From: Zingiber officinale
Taxonomy: Eukaryota > Streptophyta > Magnoliopsida > Zingiberales > Zingiberaceae
DNA length: 64,000 bases
Assembly (NCBI RefSeq): GCF_018446385.1
Contig: NC_056004.1
Span: forward strand, 25,116,492-25,180,491
Direction: 5' to 3'
The notes below the pieces were generated by a model. That model made no database searches and was not told the DNA's origin. It was given only the letters and a program-made list of their open reading frames with translations. Of the stretch, positions 44,859 through 56,200 are shown one piece after another. The position numbers were made by a program, and so were the translations under genes. How positions within the stretch are numbered: the first letter of the stretch is position 1; each line of letters begins with the position of its first letter.

Positions 44859-47044
44859 ATGGTTGAAGAGACGATCGCTCCTTGGTATACTCAAATTACA
44901 TCTTCCTTCGACAAGGATGCTCGGCTTGCTATTTGTATGCAATATGAAATCCCTGAAAAATATGACATCATAATCCCCGAACCAGATGAGGATCCTCACC
45001 ATCCTCCTACTAACTGTGTGACTTTCTTTAGGGATCAGTTGATAGGGGGTTTAAGGTTTCCCATTCCTCCTTTTGTAATCGATGTAAGCCAATACTTTGG
45101 CATTCCTCTTCAACAATTTGTGCCTAATGCCTTTCATTATTTGTATGGCCTATACATGTTGTTTCGTACACTTGACATTCCTCCTACTCCTCAAAATGTT
45201 TTCATGTTTTCTTATCCAAAGGTAGCAGAACCAGGTGTTTTTTTTTTCCAACCTCGGACTAAGATGGTCCTTTTTGATGACATACCTTCTTCTCTTAAAG
45301 CCTGGAAATCTTGCTTCTTATTTATAAAGTTTCCGGGACCTATTCCTTGGTCCCATGCTTGGAATCTTCGTTATCTCCTTTAACTGATATCAAGGAGTTT
45401 CATCTTCACCCGTCTTTTCCCCTTTATTGTGAAAAGTTGCTATGTCATCGTCTTTCTATTACTAAGCTGCGGAGCGATCTTCTGTATCTGTTTGGTTTGA
45501 GCCCAATCAGATATAAGATACACGGCTCCTTAGGTAAAATTTTGTTTCCTTTTCTAACAATTTTCACTAACTAAAACACTTTTTACCATTTTGTGCAGTG
45601 GCTGGTTTTTACGCTGCCATGATTGACGAAGAACTACGTCTGGAAGAGGCCCAACTTCATACAAAAGAGCGAGAGCTTCTTGCTACAATTAATCCGCCAC
45701 CTTCAATTGAAGTTTCGGTTCTTCTGGTTGAAGCTTCTAGCTCTCAAGTACCTCCTGAAGTTCCTGAGGTCCTTCCGGTAGGGACTCCTGTTGTCTCTTT
45801 ACCAATTGTTTCTTCATCAGTGGCTGTTGCTTCTCCACCAGCCACTTCCCTCCCTGTTATCGAGCTTACATCCCCTGTAAGCTCAGGAAAATCCCTTGCT
45901 AAGATTGCCCCTGGCAAACGCTCGGGACGCAAACTCACTAGAGCTCCTCCCTCAAAAAGGAGACTCAATCTTCCTGCTAAGGAATTACCCTCAGAAGGTT
46001 TTGCTTCTGCTGTCCCCTCTTCTACTGAGCCTACTTTGGCTGATCTATATCCTTCCCTTCTTTTTTCTTCCTCTCCTTCTTCCAGCAATATCGCCCCTGG
46101 TAATACTTCTTTTACTTTTCCTCTATCTGTTCCAGAATCTGGATCTTTACCTTCTTCCTCTTCCTCTTATTTAGTTTTTGCTCTCCTTTCTATCCCAACT
46201 TCCTCTCTTTCTACCACTCCTTCTATCCCTGTTCTTCCTATACTGCTAGGAGGCTCTTTCACCACTGCTCGAGAGGAAATTCGTCCTCTCTTTGGAGAGC
46301 TTCCCCATCCCGAGATAATTGATCAATTCTCGCATGAGGAAATCAAAGTGTGTCTGCTATTACTTATTTATTATTTATCCATGACTGTTTTATGGCGCAT
46401 TCTTATGTTCATAGCGATGGATGGCCAATATGGGTCTAGCTCGCCTAACGCATAACTTATATCATGAGAACGAGAAGTTGAAGCGACAAGTTGCTGAGCT
46501 ATCCTCTACCGCTCTTTCAGAAAAGTCTAAGAAACAATATGAAGCCCAGCTCGAGAGCCTTCAGTCTCAATTTAAATCGGCCACAAACCTCAATACTGAA
46601 TTATCTTCCAAATTAGAGAAGCAGCTCGCTGAGACTAACAAGCTGAAATCTGATTATGAGTCCACCTTGGCTGACAAACTCAAAGCTCTACAGTTAAAGG
46701 ATGAGGAAATAACTTCTTTAAATACTTCTTTGAATACAGCTAAAATGGAGGCTTCCACAAAAGATGTCAAACTGAAGTCTTCTCAAACAGCTTTGGTGGA
46801 GTATAAAGCTGGTGAAGATAATCGCTTTAAAGATCGGGCCACGACTCTAATCAACTCTACTGAATTCAATAGGACAATTGTAAAATCTATTTTGGCAGTC
46901 TATACGGCCGGAGTTGAAGGAGTAATAATGCAATTGCGAGAAGAAGGCTTCCTATCTCGTGATCCTCCTCCTAACTTTTTGAATCACCGCAAGCTGATTG
47001 ACAACAGGCCTGCTGATCTATTTTCCCAATTATCTATAAAGTAA
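44859..47044 (+). pseudogene. Unit B: Transposase_28-like (putative gypsy type) protein with coiled coil, three exons
   Basis: Start ATG 44859. Exon 1 (to 45533) holds YEIPEKYDIIIPEPDEDPHH, then LRFPIPPFVIDVSQYFGIPL and PNAFHYLYGLYMLFR. This is the pattern of plant putative-gypsy-type proteins (PF04195-like, from memory). A frameshift at about 45360-45383 is the only break. Intron 1 is 45534-45598 (GTAAAA to TGTGCAG, 65 bp), joined in frame by a split valine codon. Exon 2 (45599-46347) is Ser/Pro-rich with a basic patch. Intron 2 is 46348-46414 (67 bp). Exon 3 encodes a long coiled coil (LKRQVAEL, LESLQSQF, LEKQLAETNKL) and a C-terminus with VIMQLREEGFLSRDPPP, ending at a TAA (47042-47044). 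The role is unknown; it is probably an accessory protein of a retrotransposon. Confidence 0.72.
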
Positions 47045-47399
47045 CCTATTTACCCTAATCTTGACTATTGTAAGGTTAACTGCTACTGGTTATGACAACT
47101 CCTTTCAGAAACTAATTTATTTCTATAAAGTTAAATTTCTTCGTATCGATTGTTGAAAATTGTTTGTGTTAATGAATTGGTTTGGTCATTTGGTTTACAT
47201 TTTTATTTTAGTCTTTTATCTTTCATATTTATATGTTTCAAGATCATTCTTTTCCTACTATCAAACTTGTTCTTTTCATTTAGGGTAGTTTACTTCCTCC
47301 TTCCTAAATTTTATCCCCTTTTTATAACTGGTTTTTCATCCTTATCTTTATCACATTACCAATTACACGAGGACCTAATTTTTAGCAGTGTATTATAAC
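47045..47399. other. AT-rich spacer after unit B
   Basis: No gene is seen. A weak 82-codon open stretch (47150-47398) is hydrophobic, low-complexity and without relatives in the window. Confidence 0.55.
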
Positions 47400-47785
47400 A
47401 TAATCTTGACTGACTTACCATAGCATAGCCAATCCTGATCGATTTATTATAACATTCTTAATCTCAATCGGTATGTTACGACCGAACTATTTACTGTAGC
47501 ATCACCAACTTTGACCGATTTACTATAGCATCTCCAATCTCGATCGATTTACTATAGCATCATCAATCTCGTTCGATCTACTATAGCATCATCAATCTTG
47601 ATCGGTTTATTATAACATTCTTAATCTTAACCGGTCTATTATGACCGACCGATTTACTGTAGCATCACCCATCTCGACCGATTTACTATAGCATCAATCT
47701 CGCTCGATCTACTATAACATCATCAATCTCGATCGGTTTATTATAACATTCTTAATCTCGATCGGTCTATTATGATCGACCGATT
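47400..47785. repeat. Minisatellite array 3: about 13 copies of a 29 bp unit
   Basis: Unit type CGATTTACTATAGC then ATCATCAATCTCGAT, mixed with variants CGGTTTATTATAACATTCTTAAT. The variants recur in a fixed order near 47432, 47598 and 47731, so a longer higher-order period is present. Unit length differs from arrays 1 and 2. Confidence 0.78.
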
Positions 47786-48106
47786 TACCTCATACCTCTT
47801 TGATTTTTTAAGAACCAAGTGTCGAGAGAGAGAAAAAACTTGTCATGTTTTTCGAGGATGATTGCTAAGCTTACCTTACTTTCCTTGGGATTCGGCCTTA
47901 TTTTTCGAATTTGATCCCCTCCTCTTTTGTACTTAAGTTTTTCACAAATTATTATTGATCTCCGGGTTTCTTTTCTTTCCGGTTTTCCCCAATCTTTTTT
48001 AAGGGTTTTTGGTATACAGAAGAAAAGCAAAGGTTTAAGACGCTCTCCTCTGCTCCCCGACTATTTGTTCTTCTTCCTTTGTTCGATTTCCTCTTGTTAT
48101 TCCACC
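47786..48106 (+). promoter_or_regulatory. Leader region of unit C
   Basis: GA-rich GTCGAGAGAGAGAAAAAAC at 47819-47837 and a pyrimidine-rich stretch end at TTCCACC just before the ATG at 48107. No TATA box is clear. Confidence 0.4.
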
Positions 48107-50577
48107 ATGGCCAATCCTTCCCCATCGTGGTTTCTTTCATGCGCCTCTAGCCTTATCGAGCCCGAGGAGGTGGAGTTAGAAGTGAACTATGATTTTCCTT
48201 CTTATATAGTTCGCCCTACTTCTCAAAGTGGTCCACATCTTCCTCCTCTAGGAAGTGTATCTATCTTTTGGGATCAAGATTTACAAGGTTTCCAAATCCC
48301 TCTTCATCCCTTTTTTTGTTGATGTTAGTACCTACATTGAGATTCCTCTTAATCAGCTTACTCCTCAATCTTTTTCTATCCTTGTGGGTTTTGTTGGGGT
48401 GTCTAAACTACTAGATTTTCCTTTGTCCCCTCACCTTTTTCACTACTTCTTCATTCCCCGCCAAGTAGACATTGGTGTCTTTAAATTTCAGTCTCTCCCT
48501 AAGACTATTTTGTTTAGTGGGATTCCTCCTCAAGAGGAGTGGCGTCACATGTTTTTATTTATGCGTCTTCCTTTTCCCCCTCCTTTTCCTACCAACTGGA
48601 TATATGGCCTTCCTCCAGTTCCTAGCACTGATGGATTCCTTACTGATCCCTCAGTCTCTTCTGTCTTACCCAAGTTAAAGGAGGCAAAATTTTACTTACC
48701 GGCCTTGATTGTAGAAGGCCTAATGTTTCCCTTTGGAATAAGCTCCATCGAAACCCCCTTGGAGGTCTCCTTTGGTATGTTCAGACATTCTTGACTATGC
48801 TTATTAGTCATTTGTTGATTATTTTCTATAGTAACGCCTAATTTTTTATATTTCAACTGATGCTCTTCTACCTGCTCTTATGTACAAGAACCCAACTATG
48901 ACCAAGTCTTTTTTGAATAAACTTGGAGGAAAATTGCTACAAGCTTGTCGAGCTAATTCTACTATCTCTACTCTGGGTTTATTATCTAAGGAAGAACAAG
49001 TAGCGAAAGCTATTGCTTCCTTGGAAGAGGAAGAAGAACAACCTTTTGTTGCCATACACAAGAAACCCAGACTTACTGAGGAAGTTCCATTTCGTGACAC
49101 TTTTGGTACTTTTGTGCAGATCCCCATTGTTCCTTCGCCTATTTCTTTTGAGAGAGGTAAAGAACCAATGCCTCCTACTCACATTGTCTCCAACCTTTCT
49201 CTTAATATGATAAGACCAGGTCTACTTATTCCTTCCTCTTCTGTTGTTGTTTCAACTACTTCTACTTCTCAGATGGCTACTACTACTTCTACATCCTCTC
49301 AACCCCTTCCCTTGGCCTTACTTCCTCTGACTTCTGGACCATGAGCTAAAAGAACCCCTTGCAGGAGATCTTCTCCGAGTCTAGGACCATCAACTATCCG
49401 TGCCCCAACGATTGAATCCACTTTCATTGCTCTGCCATCTTCCATCCCCACTAGCTCTTCCTCGGTTGTTCCCATTTCTACCACTTCCTATCCTTCTCTT
49501 CCTTCTTCTTCCACCCGGCCTTCTTCACCTTCTGTCCCTCCACCACTGTTTAGACAAGCTATAGGTCTGCCTTCTCAAATGGGACAAGCTTCAGATCCTC
49601 CTGGTTATGGTTTTCTACAGCTACAAGGCCCATTGGCTGAGCCTTGGCTACATAGCCAAGAGCTATTAAGGGGCACCAGTATTTCAAACCGCGTTGACAG
49701 TCATAGTCATCAAGTCGTTGTCGTAAGTATTTTTCATTATGTATTGTTAAGGTATTATTATTTTCCGCTAACTGCAGGATTATTTTAGTTCCTTGCCTCA
49801 AGTCTTCATCTAGACCAGTTGCTCATTGCCCTGGAAAGGGACAATAGCAAGTTAAAAGCTCAAGTAGAGGCACTGAAAGCCAATCTTCCTCCTTCCCACA
49901 TTGAGCTTACTCAATTACAAGAGAAGATAGCCTCACTGAATCAACAAATAGAGGCTATGAAAAAGGAATTGCAGCATCGGCACCAGTTATTAAAAAATAA
50001 AGAGCTTGAAAGGAAAACCCTAGAGTTACAAGTGGATAGGTTAAATTCCAGCCTCCAGGTGGAAATTGCTTTGAAAGACAAAGCCATCTCAGATATTTCT
50101 CATAAAAACATTATCTTAGAGAAAGTGGAGAGGCTTCACAATGTCTTTCTTTCTGAGCAGGCTCAAGATTCAGCCTCAAGAGATTTTGTTCTTCTACAAG
50201 AGCAAGAACAAAGAAAAACTCAGGATGCAGAGATATCTTCACTCCAAAAAGAAATAGAACAGCTCAAATTGGAAAGAGACACTTTCAAAGATCAAGCTGC
50301 TAAACTGTAGACTGACTTCCAAAGTTACAAGGAGCACGAGGAAGACCGATGGGAGGACAGACGCCTAACCTATCTGAGGTCTCCACAATTTAACAACGAA
50401 TATGTCCGTCGTATAATAGGGACTTTGAATCATACTATGACAGGGGTTATTCAGCAATTGAGGGAAGGTGGTTATTTATCCCGAGAACCCCCCCCCCCCC
50501 CCCTCTTTATTTATAAACCGTCGCAAACTTAATCAAGAATTACCCGAGAACTTGACAAGTAATTTTGAGTAAGCCTG
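48107..50577 (+). pseudogene. Unit C: second Transposase_28-like coiled-coil gene, broken
   Basis: Start ATG 48107 (MANPSPSWFLSC). The N-terminal domain reads LQGFQIPLHPFF, a T-run shift near 48310, then VDVSTYIEIPLNQLTPQ, parallel to unit B. The first exon ends near SFG at about 48774, where GGTATGTT looks like a donor; the acceptor before 48880 is uncertain. Exon 2 (about 48880-49722) is Ser/Thr-rich with one TGA at 49342, and a second intron (about 49723-49778, GTAAGT to CTGCAG) follows. The last exon is a coiled coil (LERDNSKLKAQVEALK, LTQLQEKIASLNQQIEAMKKEL) with a stop at 50308. Its C-terminus (GVIQQLREGGYLSREPPP) matches unit B up to a run of 16 C (50488-50503) that shifts the frame. 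Similarity to unit B is moderate, so the duplication is old. Confidence 0.66.
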
Positions 50578-50630
50578 ACTATGTATTCATAAAAGACTGA
50601 TAATCAAATACTTGCATTTCTTGTAAAAAT

Positions 50631-51328
50631 TGTTAGAGTGTATACTAAAAGTCTAGCTTTTGGTATAAACATTTATCTAGAAATAAGAATCACATTGGTC
50701 AAATGTCTACATTTATGATAAATGTAGTTGTTCAATTAATTTATATTGTAGATAACATGGTGTGTGGTGTCACACACAGAGGATCATGTTATCAGCACCT
50801 TATAAATTATAAACAGTAGCTCACGACCAAGATAGAAAGGAACAAACCATTGGAAGGTCGTAGTGTAATTAGGTATTAGTTTATCTTAACTATATAATTA
50901 CACTAGTACACTTAGAGTGTATTGAGTAGGACCATTAAAGGTCGTTTCTTTTTATACTGACTTTATAAAGGAACAAAGATCTCAGTTATTATGGAAGTGT
51001 GTGCTCTTAATCCTAATATAATAACAAGCATATATATTTGATATTTATTTCTTTAATTTATCAATGGGTGAGATTTAGTTCGATAAATCAATAAGCCCAA
51101 TAAGTTGGGAAAAGATATCACGTATAGTGTGTGTTGTTGATTATAGAAGGAAACTGTATTCTAGTGATCTAGGTTGATAATGACCCCAAGAGGAGCTCGT
51201 AAGGATTGTCATGTTAAACCCTGCAGGTGGACTTAGTCTGACATGACGATAAGGTTGAGTGGTACTACTCTTGGACTAAGATATTAATTAAATGAGTTAT
51301 CAGTAACTCACTTAATTAGTGGACATTC
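50631..51328 (+). repeat. 5' LTR of copia 2, first part
   Basis: Aligns with 1301-1988 of copia 1 and stops at GGACATTC, where the solo LTR is inserted. Confidence 0.88.
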
Positions 51329-52859
51329 TGTTAGTTAGAGCCCTAGAGCCAATCATTTGATGATTGTATGGACTCATTGTATCATATTCTTGTATATTAA
51401 TAAAGGCATTTGTTTGGTTATTATACTTGTTTGTATTAGTGCCAAATAGACTAAGTATAATAGCGTCCTTGAGTAGAAGATTCATACCTATATCAATCGA
51501 TTAGTTGAATCGATAGTGAGATGATATAGGGAACACTACTCTAAATCATTCCTAGTCGAGTATTAACATTCAGGGACAATGTTAATGCAATAAGACTAGC
51601 ATGTAGGTCAGCTCGATGACTTGATCTCACAAGTCATGGATATTTAGATATCAAGCTGACACATGGGTATACATTGGAGAATGTATACTGAATGACCCGC
51701 CATGAGAAAGTATCATGGATCGTTATATGAGTGTCATATACTTTCTCATGTGGCTATTAGTATGACTATTAGTCCTTTTACCTGAAGTCACCATGGATCC
51801 CTACATAAGGAGTTATGTACTTTGGTTTCGTCAAACGTCACCCGTAACAGGGTGGACTATAAAGGCGATTACTGGGTATGTAACAAATTATACAGAGGGA
51901 TGTGAGTGATGTAGATGGGATCTATCCCTCCCATATGACGGGAGCGACATCAATATTCTTGATAGAGTTAGACCACGAAGTGCATGACCATGCCCAAATG
52001 AGTCAACATTAGATGTTGAGCTCATTTGATCGAGTGAGTCTACTTAGAGTTCAAGATTTAGATTGATTAGAGGATGACACGGTCTATGCCTCATATTGAT
52101 CAATCTAGATGTCAAGGATAGAAGGACAATGTCACATATTGTGAGAAGTCACAATTAGTAGTCACAAGGTGATGTCGGATCTCGACATTCTTGTAACTTG
52201 GGTAGTAATGATGTGTTGCTAGATACCGCTCATTACTTATGCTCCTAAATAGGTTTAGGGCATTGCCAACGTTACAAGAACCTATAGGGTCACATACTTA
52301 GGACAATTAGATGGAGATTAGGTTCATATGATGAACCAAGAGGATTAGATTCATTTGATGAATCAAATTGGATTAAGAGTAATCCTAATTGGGCTAACTT
52401 GAGTTTGACTCAAGTTGATTCATGTGTTCAATGAGTCTAATTTTGATTTTTGACTCATTGAATCAATTTAATTAAATGAATTAGATTCATTATATTAAGT
52501 TAGCTTGAATCAAATGGTTAGATTAGATCAACCATGGAAGAGATTGGGTCAAGTTTGACTTGACTTAAGAAGGAAGACCAAAGGTTAATTTTGACTTGAC
52601 CTTTTGCCACCTCATTGGTGAGTTGGCATTAGGTGGACCAATGATGATACTCCACATCATCATAGGTGCCACCTCATGGAAGTTACAAAGCCATTCTCTT
52701 TAATGGTTTCATATTAATTGCAATTAATGCAATTAATTTGGGGGTTTTCACCATGGAGAGTGGCCGGCCACATTTGATTTTGAATGTGAATTCATTTTTC
52801 CATTGAAGTGGTGTATCTTCTTCTTCTTCCTCAAGAAGCTCTTCCTCTCCCTCTCCTCC
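51329..52859 (+). repeat. Solo LTR, left part
   Basis: No gene is seen. Repeated ATTAGATTCATTTGATGAATC-type phrases at 52340-52500 give short imperfect hairpins. It ends TCC at 52857-52859, one copy of the CACTA duplication. Confidence 0.8.
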
Positions 52860-53030
52860 CACTACAAAAAAATAATAATTTAGGGACGAAAGTTTGGGAC
52901 GAAAATTTTTCGTCCCAAAATTGCAACAATTTTGGCAACAAATATAAAATTTGACCCAAATTAGAAACGAAATCTGCAACAAAAAAATTTCATCGCAAAT
53001 TGCCAACAAACAATATTTTCGTTGCAAAAT
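52860..53030. repeat. CACTA left terminal inverted repeat and subterminal region
   Basis: After the 12 bp terminal repeat come GGGACGAAAATTTTTCGTCCC-like inverted motifs (52897-52918) and GCAACAAA/TTGCAACGAAA variants. These are repeated in inverse orientation near the right end, as expected for transposase binding sites. Confidence 0.8.
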
Positions 53031-53284
53031 TCGTTCCAGAATCTGGGACGAATCTAGGATTCGTCCCAAATTCTGGGACGAATTCTGGATTCGTTCCAGA
53101 ATCTGGGACGAATTCTGGATTCGTTCCAGAATCTGGGACGAATTCTGGATTCGTTCCAGAATCTGGGACGAATTCTGGATTCGTTCCAGAATCTGGGACG
53201 AATCCAGGAATTCGTCCCAAAATCTGGGACGAATCCAGGAATTCGTCCCAAAATCTGGGACGAATCCGGGATTCGTCCCAGATT
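53031..53284. repeat. Tandem array of 30 bp unit in CACTA
   Basis: About 8 units of the type TTCCAGAATCTGGGACGAA then TTCTGGATTCG, each containing a GGGACGAAT-type inverted motif. Open frames on both strands with 10-residue repeats (GTNPEFVPDS, RIRPRFWNES) result from the 30 bp period. Confidence 0.88.
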
Positions 53285-56200
53285 TTAAAAAATTAAAAAA
53301 TAAAATAAATATTATTCGAAAAGCCTAAATATAGACCTAGAGATCTCGGAATTTAATGAAACAAATTTCTATGCGTTCATAATTTTCTCCTAATCATAAA
53401 AATATCCTAATCCTGAATTTTAACCTAATATATTGAGTGTGGTGATTTTTTAACACGAATATGACCTAATGATTAATAAAAAATTCACCACGGTCAATAT
53501 AATATGTTAAAATTATGGATAAGAATATTTTTGAGATTAGGAAAAAATTAGGAATCCATAGAAACTTGTTTCATGAAATTCCGACATCTCTAGATCCATA
53601 TTTAGTGTCTCCGATTAATTTTTCTTTTCTTTTTTAATTTTCTTAAATCTGGGACGAATCCTGGATTCGTCCCAAAATTTGGGACGAATCCTGGATTCGT
53701 CCCCAAATCTGGGACGAATCCTGGATTCGTCCCCAAATCTGGGACGAATCCAGGAATTTGTCCCAAAATCTGGGACGAATCTAGGATTCGTCCCAGATTT
53801 AAAAAAAATAAAAAATAAAATAAATATCATTCCGAAGGCCTAAATATGGACCTAGAGATCTCGGAATTTAATGAAACAAGTTTCTATGCATTCATAATTT
53901 TCTCCTGATCATAAAAATATACTAATTCTAAATTTTAACCTAATATATTGAGTGTGGTGATTTTTTAACACGAATATGACCTAATTCTTAATAAAAAATT
54001 CACCACAGTCAATATAATATGTTAAAATTATGGATGAGGATATTTTTAACATCACCAAAAAATTAGGAACCCATAGAAATTTGTTTCATGAAATTCCGAC
54101 ATCTCTAGGTCCATATTTAGTGAAACATAGATAGTTTAATGTTAATTAAGTATGTTAGCGTTTAACGTATGTTTGAATATGTGTCTAAAACTTTAAATAT
54201 ATACCTACGGATGTCAGAATTTTATGAAACAAGATTCTATGAGTTTTTAATTTTCTCCTGATTGTAAAAATGTCCTCATCTATAATTTTACCCTAATATT
54301 TTGAGTGTTGTGATTTTTTAACTTGAATTTAAAGAATTTGGTTTAAAAAATCACTACACTAAATATATTAGGTTAAAATTATGAATGAGGATTTATTTAT
54401 GATTATTACAAAATTAGGAACCCATAGAAACTTGTTTCATGAAATTCCGACATCTCTAGGTTCATATTTAGTGTCTCCGATTAATTTTTCTTTTATTTTT
54501 AAATTTTTTTAAATTTGGGACGAATCCTGGATTTGTCCCAAAATCTGGGACGAATCCTGGATTTGTCCCAAAATCTGGGATGAATCCAGGAATTCGTCCC
54601 AAAATCTGGGACGAATCCAGGAATTCGTCCCAAAATCTGGGACAAATCCAGGATTCGTCCCAGAATTAAAAAAATGAAAAAATAAAATAAATATCATTCG
54701 GAAGGCCTAAATATGAACCTAGAGATCTCGGAATTTAATGAAATAAGTTTCTATGTATTCATAATTTTCTCCTGATCATAAAAATATCCTAATCCTGAAT
54801 TTTAGCCTAATATATTGAGTGTGGTGATTTTTTAACACGAATATGACCTAATGATTAATAAAAAATTCACCACAGTCAATATAATATGTTAAAATTATGG
54901 ATAAGGATATTTTTGAGATTAGGAAAAAATTAGGAATCCATAGAAACTTGTTTCATGAAATTCCGACATCTCTAGATCCATATTTAGTGTCTCCGATTAA
55001 TTTTTCTTTTCTTTTTTAATTTTCTTAAATCTGGGACGAATCCTGGAATTCGTCCCCAAATCTGGGACGAATCCAGGAATTCGTCCCAAAATCTGGGACG
55101 AATCTAGGATTCGTCCCAGATTTAAAAAAAATAAAAAATAAAATAAATATCATTCCGAAGGCCTAAATATGGACCTAGAGATCTCGGAATTTAATGAAAC
55201 AAGTTTCTATGCATTCATAATTTTCTCCTGATCATAAAAATATACTAATTCTAAATTTTAACCTAATATATTGAGTGTGGTGATTTTTTAACACGAATAT
55301 GACCTAATTCTTAATAAAAAATTCACCACAGTCAATATAATATGTTAAAATTATGGATGAGGATATTTTTAACATCACCAAAAAATTAGGAACCCATAGA
55401 AATTTGTTTCATGAAATTCCGACATCTCTAGGTCCATATTTAGTGAAACATAGATAGTTTAATATTAATTAAGTATGTTAGCGTTTAACGTATGTTTGAA
55501 TATGTGTCTAAAACTTTAAATATATACCTACGGATGTCAGAATTTTATGAAACAAGATTCTATGAGTTTCTAATTTTCTCCTGATTGTAAAAATATCCTC
55601 ATCTATAATTTTACCCTAATATTTTGAGTGTTGTGATTTTTTAACTTGAATTTAAAGAATTTGGTTTAAAAAATCACTACACTAAATATATTAGGTTAAA
55701 ATTATGAATGAGGATTTATTTATGATTATTACAAAATTAGGAACCCATAGAAACTTGTTTCATGAAATTCCGACATCTCTAGGTTCATATTTAGTGTCTC
55801 CGATTAATTTTTCTTTTATTTTTAAATTTTTTTAAATTTGGGACGAATCCTGGATTTGTCCCAAAATCTGGGACGAATCCAGGAATTCGTCCCAAAATCT
55901 GGGACGAATCCAGGAATTCGTCCCAAAATCTGGGACAAATCCAGGATTCGTCCCAGAATTAAAAAAATGAAAAAATAAAATAAATATCATTCGGAAGGCC
56001 TAAATATGAACCTAGAGATCTCGGAATTTAACGAAATAAGTTTCTATGTATTCATAATTTTCTCCTGATCATAAAAATATCCTAATCCTGAATTTTAGCC
56101 TAATATATTGAGTGTGGTGATTTTTTAACACGAATATGACCTAATGATTAATAAAAAATTCACCACAGTCAATATAATATGTTAAAATTATGGATAAGGA

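Larger units (their letters stand above)
40611..50630 (-). mobile_element. 3' end of a minus-strand Tat-like Ty3/gypsy element with antisense genes
   Basis: LTR (with duplicate), polypurine tract, three minisatellite arrays and three plus-strand gene units are followed by a copia insertion at 50631. Tat-lineage elements are known for tandem arrays in the 3' untranslated region and for extra genes there, often antisense. The pol genes that would prove the lineage would lie to the right of the window. The assignment is therefore inference from layout. Confidence 0.55.

Noticed and set aside
53000..53296. CRISPR-like or protein-coding interpretation of the 30 bp repeats
   Set aside because: Units are contiguous, with no unique spacers, and lie in a CACTA subterminal region. 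The peptide repeats follow from a period divisible by three.
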